A model generated the notes under the pieces. The model did no database searches. It was given only the letters and a program-made list of their open reading frames with translations, and was not told where the DNA came from. The translations under genes were made by a program, and so were the position numbers. A stretch of 8,241 bases of DNA from Reyranella sp. (GTDB lineage: Bacteria; Pseudomonadota; Alphaproteobacteria; Reyranellales; Reyranellaceae): NCBI GenBank assembly GCA_030681635.1, contig JAUXRT010000357.1, forward strand, positions 1 through 8,241. The letters run 5' to 3'. Of this stretch, positions 1 to 6,232 are shown piece after piece; position 1 is the stretch's first letter, and each line of letters opens with the position of its first letter.

Positions 1-528
1 GGCACGAACGCAATAGGCCCACTGGGCTATGTCGGTTGCGCCCTCGAAATCCTGCACCAGTCGGGCGAGCTCGACATCCGCGTCGACCGCGTGGTCCATG
101 CAACGGGCAGCAGCGGCACCCAGGCCGGGTTGATCACAGGGTTCGCCGCCACGCAGAGCGGCGTGGGCGTGCTCGGCATCACCGTCGGACGGCCGCGCGC
201 CATCCAGGAAGCCAATGTCGCCAAGCTGGTCGATGCCACGGCCGACCTGCTCGGCCTGAAGGGGGCAATCGCCCGCGACAACATCAAGGCCAACGACGGC
301 TATTTCGGCGAGGCCTATGGTATTCCTACGCCCGGCATGAAGGAGGCCGTCGGCCTGCTCGCCGAGACCGAGGCCGTGCTGCTCGATCCGGTCTATTCCG
401 GCAAGGCGATGTCGGGGCTGATCGACCTCGTACGCAAGCAGACGTTCGACAAGGATGAGAACATTGTGTTCATCCACACCGGCGGCCAGGCCGGGCTCTT
501 CGCCTACGAGCCCGCTTTCGCCGCCTAA
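1..528 (+). CDS. D-cysteine desulfhydrase-family PLP enzyme, C-terminal part (5' end outside window)
   Basis: Frame 1 is open from the first base to the TAA at 526-528, giving 175 residues of a protein whose N-terminal half lies upstream. The visible part starts in the GTNAIGPLGYVGCALEI segment. It continues with TGSSGTQAGL, the Gly/Ser-rich loop that holds the PLP phosphate in fold-type II (tryptophan synthase beta-like) enzymes. It ends with DPVYSGKAMSGLIDL and FIHTGGQAGLFAYEP, which match the C-terminus of bacterial D-cysteine desulfhydrases. These enzymes split D-cysteine into pyruvate, sulfide and ammonia in the cytoplasm. The closely related L-cysteate sulfo-lyase (CuyA) and ACC deaminase share the fold. 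The HTGG motif argues against ACC deaminase, which to my recollection has HLGG, but CuyA cannot be excluded without the N-terminal half and its catalytic lysine. The stop codon overlaps the ribosome binding site of the next gene, so the two are probably co-transcribed. Confidence 0.85.
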   Translation, partial: GTNAIGPLGYVGCALEILHQSGELDIRVDRVVHATGSSGTQAGLITGFAATQSGVGVLGITVGRPRAIQEANVAKLVDATADLLGLKGAIARDNIKANDGYFGEAYGIPTPGMKEAVGLLAETEAVLLDPVYSGKAMSGLIDLVRKQTFDKDENIVFIHTGGQAGLFAYEPAFAA

Positions 529-533
529 GGAGG
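527..533 (+). promoter_or_regulatory. Shine-Dalgarno site fixing the GTG start of the M81 peptidase
   Basis: AAGGAGG begins inside the TAA stop of the upstream gene and lies 5 nt before the GTG at 539. No comparable site precedes other candidate starts. This near-perfect anti-16S match decides the start and supports translational coupling with the upstream PLP enzyme. Confidence 0.8.
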
Positions 534-538
534 AGACC

Positions 539-2074
539 GTGTCCAGCGAGAACCCGCGAATAGCCATTCTCGGCTTCGCCATCGAATGTAACCGCTTCTC
601 GCCCGTCACCACGGCCGCCGATTTCGAACAGGATGTCGATATCCGCGGCAACCGCATCGTCAGCGAAGCGCGCTCCGGCGCATCGATCACCATGCCGGAC
701 CTGCCCGGCTTCTTCACCGAGATGGACCGTACCGGCAACTGGACGCCGGTGCCGCTCCGCGTTTCGCTCGCCCAGCCAGGCGGGCCGGTCGAGGAAGTCT
801 TCTTTCGCGACTACTTGCGCGAGATCGAGGCCGGCCTGAAAGCCTCGCTGCCGCTCGACGCGGTGTTCATCTCGAGCCATGGCGCGGCCCTGGCCCAAGG
901 CACCGACGATCCCGACGGCGACCTGTTCGAGATCGTGCGCCGTGTGGTCGGCCCGGCAATTCCGATCGTCGTCGTGTTCGACCTGCATGCCAACGTCTCG
1001 CGCAAGATGATCGACAACATCTCGGTATTCGTCGGCTATCTCGAAAACCCGCACACCGACATCTACGAGCGCGGCGTCGAGGCGGCCGTGCACATGCGCG
1101 AGTGCCTGGCCGGCGCCCGGACGGCGATAGAAATGGTCAAGGTGCCGATCGTGGCGCCTCAGATCTCGTTGCTCACGGCCAAGGGACCCTATGCCGACCT
1201 CGTCAAGTACGGCCAAACCAAAGTAGGCGGCGATATCCTCAACGTGTCGGTGATGGCCGGTTTCGCCTACAGCGACAGTCCGAAGAACGGCCTTACCGCG
1301 GTCGTGACCGCGCGCAACGGCAAGCGCGAGGCGGCGGCCGCCCTCGCGCTCGACATCGCCAATCGTGCCTGGAGCACGAAGGAACGCTTCAAGCGCGCAA
1401 TGATGTCGCTGGGCGACGCAGTCCAACTCGCGGCCTCGGTCGGCCGCGACCGCCGCCGCAAGCCGATCATCCTGGCCGATGTGGCCGACAATCCCGGCGG
1501 CGGCGGGCGTGGCAACACGACCTACCTGCTGCGCGCCCTGAAGAGCGCCGGCGTCCAGAATGTCATCTTCGGCGTCTTCAACGACCGGGCGCTTGCGGCA
1601 AAGGCCCATCAGGTCGGCGAAGGGGCGATCTTCACCGCCTCGTTCAATACCGAGGAACGTCAGGAATTCTCGCTGCCGTTCGACTGCGAGGCCAAGGTCG
1701 TGAAACTGTCGGACGGCCACTACGTCGGTCGCCGCGGCGTGCTGAAGAACGTCTCATCGGACATGGGTCCCTCGGCACTGCTCGATCTCGGCGGCATCCA
1801 GGTCGTCGTCATCAGCCATCGCTGCCAGTGCATGGACCCGCGCCAGTTCGAGATGTTCGGCCTCGATATTCCCCAGGCACGGGTGGTCGTCGTCAAGAGC
1901 CGCGGCCATTTCCGTGGCGGCTTCGATGAGTTCTTCAAGCCGGACCAGATCTACGAAGTCGACTGCCCGGGCCTGACGTCGCCGGTGCTGGCCAACTTCA
2001 CCTGGAGCAAGCTGCCGCGGCCGGTCTACCCGCTCGACGAGGAGACAAGCTGGACGCCGCCCTCTTCAATCTGA
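539..2074 (+). CDS. M81 family metallopeptidase (MlrC / microcystinase C-like)
   Basis: This 511-residue protein has the two-part build of the MlrC family: an N-terminal MlrC/DUF1485 domain (about residues 6-300) and an MlrC C-terminal domain (about 310-490). Visible motifs are AIECNRFSP (E16), SSHGAA (H114), DLHANVS (D148, H150), NPHTD (H172) and ADVADNPGGGGRGN (D317 onward). The D-x-H and later His form the expected zinc site, so the metal centre looks intact. There is no signal peptide, so it should be cytoplasmic. MlrC opens linear microcystin in sphingomonads, but most family members occur in bacteria with no link to that toxin and probably cleave small or unusual peptides; the substrate here is unknown. 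The GTG start at 539 follows an excellent ribosome binding site. A longer reading from 455 would overlap the upstream gene and lacks such a site. The 10-bp gap to the PLP enzyme suggests a shared catabolic operon. Confidence 0.9.
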   Translation: MSSENPRIAILGFAIECNRFSPVTTAADFEQDVDIRGNRIVSEARSGASITMPDLPGFFTEMDRTGNWTPVPLRVSLAQPGGPVEEVFFRDYLREIEAGLKASLPLDAVFISSHGAALAQGTDDPDGDLFEIVRRVVGPAIPIVVVFDLHANVSRKMIDNISVFVGYLENPHTDIYERGVEAAVHMRECLAGARTAIEMVKVPIVAPQISLLTAKGPYADLVKYGQTKVGGDILNVSVMAGFAYSDSPKNGLTAVVTARNGKREAAAALALDIANRAWSTKERFKRAMMSLGDAVQLAASVGRDRRRKPIILADVADNPGGGGRGNTTYLLRALKSAGVQNVIFGVFNDRALAAKAHQVGEGAIFTASFNTEERQEFSLPFDCEAKVVKLSDGHYVGRRGVLKNVSSDMGPSALLDLGGIQVVVISHRCQCMDPRQFEMFGLDIPQARVVVVKSRGHFRGGFDEFFKPDQIYEVDCPGLTSPVLANFTWSKLPRPVYPLDEETSWTPPSSI

Positions 2075-2080
2075 GGGCGG
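2057..2080. terminator. 8-bp perfect hairpin at the convergent gene junction, possible bidirectional terminator
   Basis: CCGCCCTC (2057-2064) and GAGGGCGG (2073-2080) are exact reverse complements around the 8-nt loop TTCAATCT. The structure covers the last codons and TGA stop of the M81 gene and abuts the pirin stop codon at 2081-2083. It is the only strong inverted repeat at this tail-to-tail junction and works in either orientation. No T-tract follows on either strand, so it is not a classical intrinsic terminator. It may assist termination or protect both 3' ends. Confidence 0.45.
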
Positions 2081-2959
2081 TCAACGATCCGGCAGCGGGA
2101 TGAATTCCGGATCGCCCGGCACCATGGCAAACCGGCCCTCCCGCCAGTCGGCCTTGGCAACTTCGATGCGTTCCTTGGTCGACGACACGAAATTCCACCA
2201 GATATGACGTGGGCCGTCGATCGCAGCGCCACCCAGCAGCATCAGCTTGGCGCCGTCCGCGCCCGCCACGAGCGCGGGCGTCGCACCAGTCGCCAGAACC
2301 GCGAGGTCGCCGACGACCAGGACGTGATCGCCAATCGTGACGGAGCCTTCGGCCACGTAGATCGCGCGTTCGGCGTGCTCGGGCGAAACGGAGATCTTCG
2401 CTCCTGCCGGCAACTCCGCGGCGACATAGAAGATGGGCGAGAAATGCGTGGTCGGCGCGGTGCGCCCAGCATAGGTGCCGACGATCAGGCGGAGCGCCGC
2501 GCCCTGCTCCTGCCAAGCCGGCAGCCGTGCCGCCTCGACATGCTCGAAAGCCGGCGCCGTCTCCTCGTGCGTCTTGGGCAGCGCCACCCAGGTCTGGACG
2601 CCATGCATACGGAAGCCCGTCCGCCGCATTTCCGGCTCGGTGCGCTCGCTATGGACGATGCCGCGGCCGGCCGTCATCCAGTTGACGTCGCCGGGCTTGA
2701 TCGCCTGGGCGAACCCCAGGCCGTCGAGATGGAAGTTCCAGCCGTCGAACTGATAGGTCTCGGTGGCGTGGCCGATATGCGGATGCGGCCGCACCTCCAT
2801 GCCGCCACCCGGCGGGACGTCCATCGGGCCGAAATGATCGAGGAAGATGAACGGCCCGACCATGCGCCGCTTCACGCTGGGCAGCACCCGCCGCACGGCA
2901 AAGCCGCCACCCAGATCGTGGGCGCGGCCCTGGATCAGAAGTTCGATCGGATCGGTCAA
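2081..2959 (-). CDS. Pirin family protein
   Basis: This is a 292-residue bicupin. The N-terminal cupin carries GPFIFLDHFGP, then RPHPHIGHATETY with H59 and H61, and TAGRGIVHSER with H103 and E105. This is the His-x-His...His-x-Glu iron site of pirins, in the same spacing as human pirin (H56, H58, H101, E103). The C-terminal cupin (about residues 165-280) ends in GPRHIWWNFVSS, typical of bacterial pirins. Such proteins are iron-binding; some have quercetin 2,3-dioxygenase activity and others bind metabolic enzymes, so the cellular role is open. I chose the TTG start at 2957-2959 because GGAGGA lies 4 nt upstream and the resulting N-terminus (TDPIELLIQGR) matches the usual pirin beginning. Upstream GTG or TTG starts (2974, 2992, 3013) lack such a site. 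The gene converges on the M81 gene with 6 bp between stops and is divergent from the acyl-CoA synthetase. Confidence 0.9.
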   Translation of the reverse strand: MTDPIELLIQGRAHDLGGGFAVRRVLPSVKRRMVGPFIFLDHFGPMDVPPGGGMEVRPHPHIGHATETYQFDGWNFHLDGLGFAQAIKPGDVNWMTAGRGIVHSERTEPEMRRTGFRMHGVQTWVALPKTHEETAPAFEHVEAARLPAWQEQGAALRLIVGTYAGRTAPTTHFSPIFYVAAELPAGAKISVSPEHAERAIYVAEGSVTIGDHVLVVGDLAVLATGATPALVAGADGAKLMLLGGAAIDGPRHIWWNFVSSTKERIEVAKADWREGRFAMVPGDPEFIPLPDR

Positions 2960-2963
2960 CTTG

Positions 2964-2969
2964 TCCTCC
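2964..2969 (-). promoter_or_regulatory. Shine-Dalgarno site selecting a TTG start for pirin
   Basis: On the minus strand GGAGGA precedes the TTG codon at 2959-2957 with 4 nt between. The other in-frame GTG and TTG codons upstream have no purine-rich site at a useful distance. Confidence 0.65.
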
Positions 2970-3012
2970 GCCACCTTGTTACCGAGGGCCACCTGTGCTG
3001 CAACGGCCGGCA

Positions 3013-4473
3013 ATGACCGTTCCCGCCCGCGACCTCTCGCCGTTCTTCGCGCCCCGCAGCATCGCCGTCGTCGGCGCCGGCGAGCGTGCCACCTCGTCGG
3101 GCGGGGCCATCATGCAGATGTTGCGCCACGCCGGATATGGCGGTCGCGTGGTGCCAGTCAATCCCAAGGGCGGCACGATCTTCGGTTACGAAGCGGTGAC
3201 CTCGATCGGCGCCATCGATCCGCCGGTCGATCTCGCCGTCATCGTCATCCGGCCCGACGCGATCCTCGACGCAGTGCGCGAATCGGCGGATCGCGGCATT
3301 CGCAATCTCCTCATCCTGCCCGGCGGCTTTGCCGAAGCCGGGCCGGTTGGCGAAGCGCGCAACCAGGCGCTGCTGAAGCTCGCGGCCGAGCGCGGCCTCA
3401 CCATCGCAGGCCCCAATTGCGCGGGCCTCATCCATCTCGATCCGGCCTGGCGCTTTGCCGCGACGTTCCTACGCGATCTGCCACCCGGTGCTGCGACCGG
3501 GTCGGGCAACGGCCTTGCCTTCATCTCCCAGTCCGGGGCGCTCGCCGAGGAGTTCATCGACAAGGCCAACACCCGCGACCTGCCGCTGATGTCCGTGGTC
3601 TCGGTCGGCAACGCCGTCCATCTCGGCGTCGAGGACTACCTCGCCTGGCTGGGCGATCGTCCGGAGATCGGCGCCGCGCTTCTGTATGTCGAGTCGATCG
3701 AGGACCATGAACGTTTCCGCCGGGTCGCCCGTGCCGTGGCGGCCACCAAGCCGGTGATCGCCCTGTTTGGTGGCCGGACCGAGATCGGTGGGCGGGCAGC
3801 TTCGGCCCATACCGGCGCCGTCGCCAACGACGATGCCGCCATCGACGCCTTCTGCGCTTCCTGCGGCATCGTCCGGGTGAAAAGCCTGCGCCGGCTGCTG
3901 CTGGCCGCCAAGGCGTTCGGCCGCTTCCCGCAGGGCCTGGGCAAGCGGGCCCTGATCCTGTCGAATTCGGGCGGTCCTGGCGTGCTCTGCGCCGACCGGG
4001 CGGTCCTCGAGGGGCTGGACCTCGGCGCCCTGCCGCCCACCCTGGCCGAGGTCCTGCGCCAGCAGCTCCCGCCGGAAGCCTCGGTCGCCAACCCGATCGA
4101 CCTGCTGGCCGATGCCCGGGAGGACCGCTTCGGGCTCGCCGTCGAGGCGGCCACAGACCATGCCGCCCACGCCTACGACATGGTGCTGATGATCCACGTC
4201 GTGCCGTTCATGGTCGACGCCGCGCCGGTCATCGCCCGGCTGGCGGACCTCGCCGCCGGCACCCGGCTCCCTCTGCTCCACAGCATGATGGGCACCCTGC
4301 CGAACAAGGCCGACTGGTTCGCCACCATGGAGCGCGCGGGCGTTCCCATGTTCAACGATGTCGAGGAGATGGCCGAGGCCGCCGGCCTTCTGGCGAGCTA
4401 CCCAGTCCTGCGGGAGTCGGTCCGGGGAAAGGTTCCATCCCCTGTGACCTTTCGCGACCGGCGTCGCCCTTAA
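3013..4473 (+). CDS. Acyl-CoA synthetase (NDP-forming), alpha-type chain without ATP-grasp domain
   Basis: This 486-residue protein matches the alpha part of ADP-forming acetyl/acyl-CoA synthetases, which interconvert acyl-CoA, ADP and phosphate with acid, CoA and ATP. An N-terminal CoA-binding Rossmann domain starts at SIAVVGAGE (about residues 16-22) and runs to about 130. GPNCAGL (133-139) and SQSGAL (172-177) belong to the succinyl-CoA-ligase-like domain. YVESIED (E227) and AASAHTGAVA (H266) hold the expected glutamate and phosphohistidine, and SNSGGPGV (317-324) with NPIDL (360-364) mark the third domain. The ATP-grasp (beta) region needed to phosphorylate the histidine is missing, because the protein stops at SPVTFRDRRRP and no such gene follows in the window. 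The ATG at 3013 gives the usual N-terminus but has a poor ribosome site. A GTG at 2995 has GAGGG 6 nt upstream and would add six residues. The true acyl substrate is unknown. Confidence 0.85.
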   Translation: MTVPARDLSPFFAPRSIAVVGAGERATSSGGAIMQMLRHAGYGGRVVPVNPKGGTIFGYEAVTSIGAIDPPVDLAVIVIRPDAILDAVRESADRGIRNLLILPGGFAEAGPVGEARNQALLKLAAERGLTIAGPNCAGLIHLDPAWRFAATFLRDLPPGAATGSGNGLAFISQSGALAEEFIDKANTRDLPLMSVVSVGNAVHLGVEDYLAWLGDRPEIGAALLYVESIEDHERFRRVARAVAATKPVIALFGGRTEIGGRAASAHTGAVANDDAAIDAFCASCGIVRVKSLRRLLLAAKAFGRFPQGLGKRALILSNSGGPGVLCADRAVLEGLDLGALPPTLAEVLRQQLPPEASVANPIDLLADAREDRFGLAVEAATDHAAHAYDMVLMIHVVPFMVDAAPVIARLADLAAGTRLPLLHSMMGTLPNKADWFATMERAGVPMFNDVEEMAEAAGLLASYPVLRESVRGKVPSPVTFRDRRRP

Positions 4474-4500
4474 GGCATAAAGCCTTTATATTACAATTGG

Positions 4501-4509
4501 TTATCCACA
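4501..4509 (+). promoter_or_regulatory. DnaA-box-like 9-mer (exact consensus TTATCCACA)
   Basis: TTATCCACA matches the classical DnaA box consensus TTATNCACA exactly. It sits in an unusually AT-rich patch between the acyl-CoA synthetase and the M23 peptidase and is paired with an inverted near-match at 4549-4557. A 9-mer can occur by chance, so function is unproven. Confidence 0.4.
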
Positions 4510-4519
4510 TTGCATGAGT

Positions 4520-4542
4520 GTTGCATTTTTGCAACTTTTTGT
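4520..4542 (+). terminator. Short hairpin with T-tract, probable weak terminator of the acyl-CoA synthetase gene
   Basis: GTTGCA (4520-4525), loop TTTT, and TGCAAC (4530-4535) form a perfect 6-bp stem directly followed by TTTTTGTT. Orientation and position, about 50 nt after the stop at 4473, suit intrinsic termination of the upstream gene. The stem is short and half AT, so efficiency may be modest. Confidence 0.45.
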
Positions 4543-4548
4543 TGGACT

Positions 4549-4557
4549 TGTGGATAC
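4549..4557 (-). promoter_or_regulatory. Second DnaA-box-like 9-mer, inverted, one mismatch
   Basis: Read on the minus strand this is GTATCCACA, one base from TTATCCACA. With the box at 4501-4509 it makes a perfect 8-bp inverted repeat (TATCCACA / TGTGGATA) around 39 nt of AT-rich DNA. A loose promoter (TTGCAA at 4529, GATACT at 4553, 18-nt spacer) would place its -10 inside this box. Confidence 0.3.
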
Positions 4558-4597
4558 TCCGTAGCCAGTATCGCCCGAAGCGGGGCATCGCGGGGGG

Positions 4598-4620
4598 CAT
4601 CGACCTGGGGGAGGTCGATG
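4598..4620 (+). promoter_or_regulatory. Perfect 9-bp hairpin in the presumed leader of the M23 peptidase gene
   Basis: CATCGACCT (4598-4606) and AGGTCGATG (4612-4620) are exact reverse complements around a GGGGG loop. The sequence after it is AATTCGTTGATT, not a T-tract, so a terminator is unlikely. It ends 58 nt before the ATG at 4679 and would fold in the 5' untranslated RNA if transcription starts in the AT-rich island. It could equally be a protein-binding palindrome. Confidence 0.4.
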
Positions 4621-4678
4621 AATTCGTTGATTGGCCTCTAAGACAGTTTGTTTGAGTTCAATGGATCGGGAGAGGCCA

Positions 4679-6085
4679 ATGGCGTCCACGACAACGCGCG
4701 ATGAGCGCGCTCAGCGCTGGCGAACCGTTCGCACCCTTGTGACCGCAACTCTCGCCGTTTCCACTTTCCAGCTTTTCTGCGCCGCCGGGGCGATGGCTCA
4801 GGTCAAGGCGCCCAGCAAGAACCAGCTCAAGGCGCCGGCCAAGCCCGCCTCCAACGAAGACATCCAGCCCTTCTCGATCGGCAGCGACGGCTTCGTCGTC
4901 GACCAACTCGTCAGCCTCAAGGTCGACCCCGCCGACGCCCGCGCCGCATCGGACGCCGTCAGCAGGGCATTGAGCCAGCTGAACGCCAAGGAAGCCAGCT
5001 CCGGTCGGGCCATCCTGGCCTCCCAGGGCGCCAACCAGCCCAAGCGCCTGGTGGCGCTGCAGCTCTTTTCCGCCAGCTCGCTTGCCGTCGAACTCGAGCG
5101 GACGGCCGATGGCACGTTCGGCTTCAAGCTCGCCCCCGGGGCCACCGAGAACGACGATCAGCGGGTCTCCACCGTCCCCGGCACGACCGCGATTGCCGGT
5201 CCCGGTGCCCGCTCGGTCGTCGCCGGATCGGTCACCGTGGTCAAAACCGACAGCGCGACGCTGGTTACCAGCCTGGCGCCGGCCGGCACCAGCTCGGCGA
5301 CGGTCAAGGAGCTGACCCAGGCTCTGGCCGGCTTCGCGCCTCCCGCCGCGAAGGTGGAAGTTCTCCAGGGCCGCACCGTCGATGGCGCCCCGCGCATCCT
5401 CCTCGCCAGCCTTGGCGACGGGCAGAACAAGCAATCCTTCTGGTGGTTCGCGCCACCCAACGAGCCGGAAGGCTGGTTCGACGAACAGGGCCGCCGGCTG
5501 GGCGGCACCGCTTTGACCGATCCGCGGCCCGGCGCCCGCATCTCCTCGCCCTTCGGCACCCGTCGCTACTACGGCCGCAAGAGCGGCGGCGGCTTCCACA
5601 ACGGCATCGATTTCGAGGGCAAGACCGGCGAGCCGATCTTCGCGGCGGCCGACGGCGTGATCAACCACCAGGGCTGGTACTTCAACTACGGCCGCACCGT
5701 CAAAGTCAGCCACGCCGACAATTTCGAGTCGCTCTACGCCCACATGTCGCGGTTCGCCGACGGCATGGGCCCCGGTACCCGCGTCCGCAAGGGCGACCTG
5801 ATCGGCTATGTCGGCTCGACCGGCCGGTCGACCGGTGCGCACCTGCATTTCTCCGTGATCGTGAACGGCCAGTTCGTCGATCCGGCGCCCTATATCTCGG
5901 ACAAGGGCGGTGCTGTGACGCTGAGCGGTGAGGCGCTGGTTTCCTACCGCCAGTGGCAGCAGGACGTCCGCGCCGCCAGCAGCCGCGGAAAATCGCGTTC
6001 CTTCGGCGATTGGTTCCGCAGCTCGCAGGATCCCGAGCCTTGGTCAAAGAACCCGTTCGCCGGCCCGGGAGCGGATCGCCTCTAA
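4679..6085 (+). CDS. Secreted M23 family (LytM-type) peptidoglycan endopeptidase
   Basis: This is a 468-residue exported protein. Residues 1-40 form a signal peptide: an Arg-rich start, a hydrophobic stretch TLVTATLAVSTFQLFCAAG, and an AMA|Q cleavage site. Residues 41 to about 280 are an Ala/Ser-rich region. Parts of it (DQLVSLKVDPADA, RLVALQLFS, VELERTADGTFGFKL) resemble the regulatory N-terminal domains that precede M23 domains in Csd3/YebA-like enzymes. The M23 domain spans about 285-405, with SSPFGTRR, HNGIDF (H307, D311), YAHMSR (H355) and GAHLHFSV (H388, H390). These are all the zinc-binding and catalytic residues of LytM, so the enzyme should be active and cut peptidoglycan cross-links in the periplasm. 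The ATG at 4679 has GGGAGAGG just upstream; an in-frame ATG at 4661 and a TTG at 4631 lack this. It appears monocistronic, with about 200 bp of non-coding DNA ahead of it. Confidence 0.92.
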   Translation: MASTTTRDERAQRWRTVRTLVTATLAVSTFQLFCAAGAMAQVKAPSKNQLKAPAKPASNEDIQPFSIGSDGFVVDQLVSLKVDPADARAASDAVSRALSQLNAKEASSGRAILASQGANQPKRLVALQLFSASSLAVELERTADGTFGFKLAPGATENDDQRVSTVPGTTAIAGPGARSVVAGSVTVVKTDSATLVTSLAPAGTSSATVKELTQALAGFAPPAAKVEVLQGRTVDGAPRILLASLGDGQNKQSFWWFAPPNEPEGWFDEQGRRLGGTALTDPRPGARISSPFGTRRYYGRKSGGGFHNGIDFEGKTGEPIFAAADGVINHQGWYFNYGRTVKVSHADNFESLYAHMSRFADGMGPGTRVRKGDLIGYVGSTGRSTGAHLHFSVIVNGQFVDPAPYISDKGGAVTLSGEALVSYRQWQQDVRAASSRGKSRSFGDWFRSSQDPEPWSKNPFAGPGADRL

Positions 6086-6232
6086 CCGCCTGCCCGGCGA
6101 CACCCAGTCCAGCCACCGAGCAGCGGCGTTGCGCTGACGCGCTTGATCGCCTACGAATCGCCCCATCGCCCGTGAACGGCCAACTAAAGCGGCCGGCGGG
6201 AGTTCAGAGGCAACCACGAGGGAAAGACCAAG
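6086..6232 (+). other. Intergenic region between M23 peptidase and first binding protein
   Basis: These 147 bp contain no convincing gene. The only item I can support is a purine-rich ribosome site, GAGGGA at 6218-6223, placed 9 nt before the ATG at 6233. I could not identify a clear promoter or a hairpin with a T-tract, although the upstream peptidase and the binding protein have different roles and would be expected to have separate transcripts. Confidence 0.5.

Noticed and set aside
455..538. Longer N-terminus for the M81 peptidase starting at 455
   Set aside because: It would overlap the upstream gene by over 70 bp in another frame, adds sequence unlike the family, and ignores the AAGGAGG site before the GTG at 539.
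470..1720. Long minus-strand open frame (416 codons) opposite the M81 peptidase
   Set aside because: It is a low-complexity Arg/Gly/Ala product of GC-rich third positions, with no recognisable motif, lying wholly antisense to a clear conserved gene.
2204..3016. Plus-strand open frame opposite pirin
   Set aside because: The Arg/His-rich translation has no domain, while the opposite strand encodes a complete pirin with its metal ligands.
4472..4486. AAGGC/GCCTT inverted repeat just after the acyl-CoA synthetase stop
   Set aside because: The stem is only 5 bp and the following TATATT is a weak tract; the hairpin at 4520-4542 is a better terminator candidate.
4474..4678. Chromosomal or plasmid replication origin
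   Set aside because: Only two DnaA-like boxes are present, with no iteron array, no dnaA, repABC, hemE or parAB gene nearby, and the AT-rich stretch is short. Transcriptional control is a simpler reading.
4658..5848. 396-codon minus-strand open frame opposite the M23 peptidase
   Set aside because: Gly/Ala/Arg-rich composition typical of GC-driven antisense frames; the plus strand has signal peptide, zinc site and ribosome site.
6057..6100. Inverted repeat TCGCCGG / CCGGCGA around the M23 stop codon
   Set aside because: A 7-bp stem with a 30-nt loop and no T-tract is expected by chance in GC-rich DNA.
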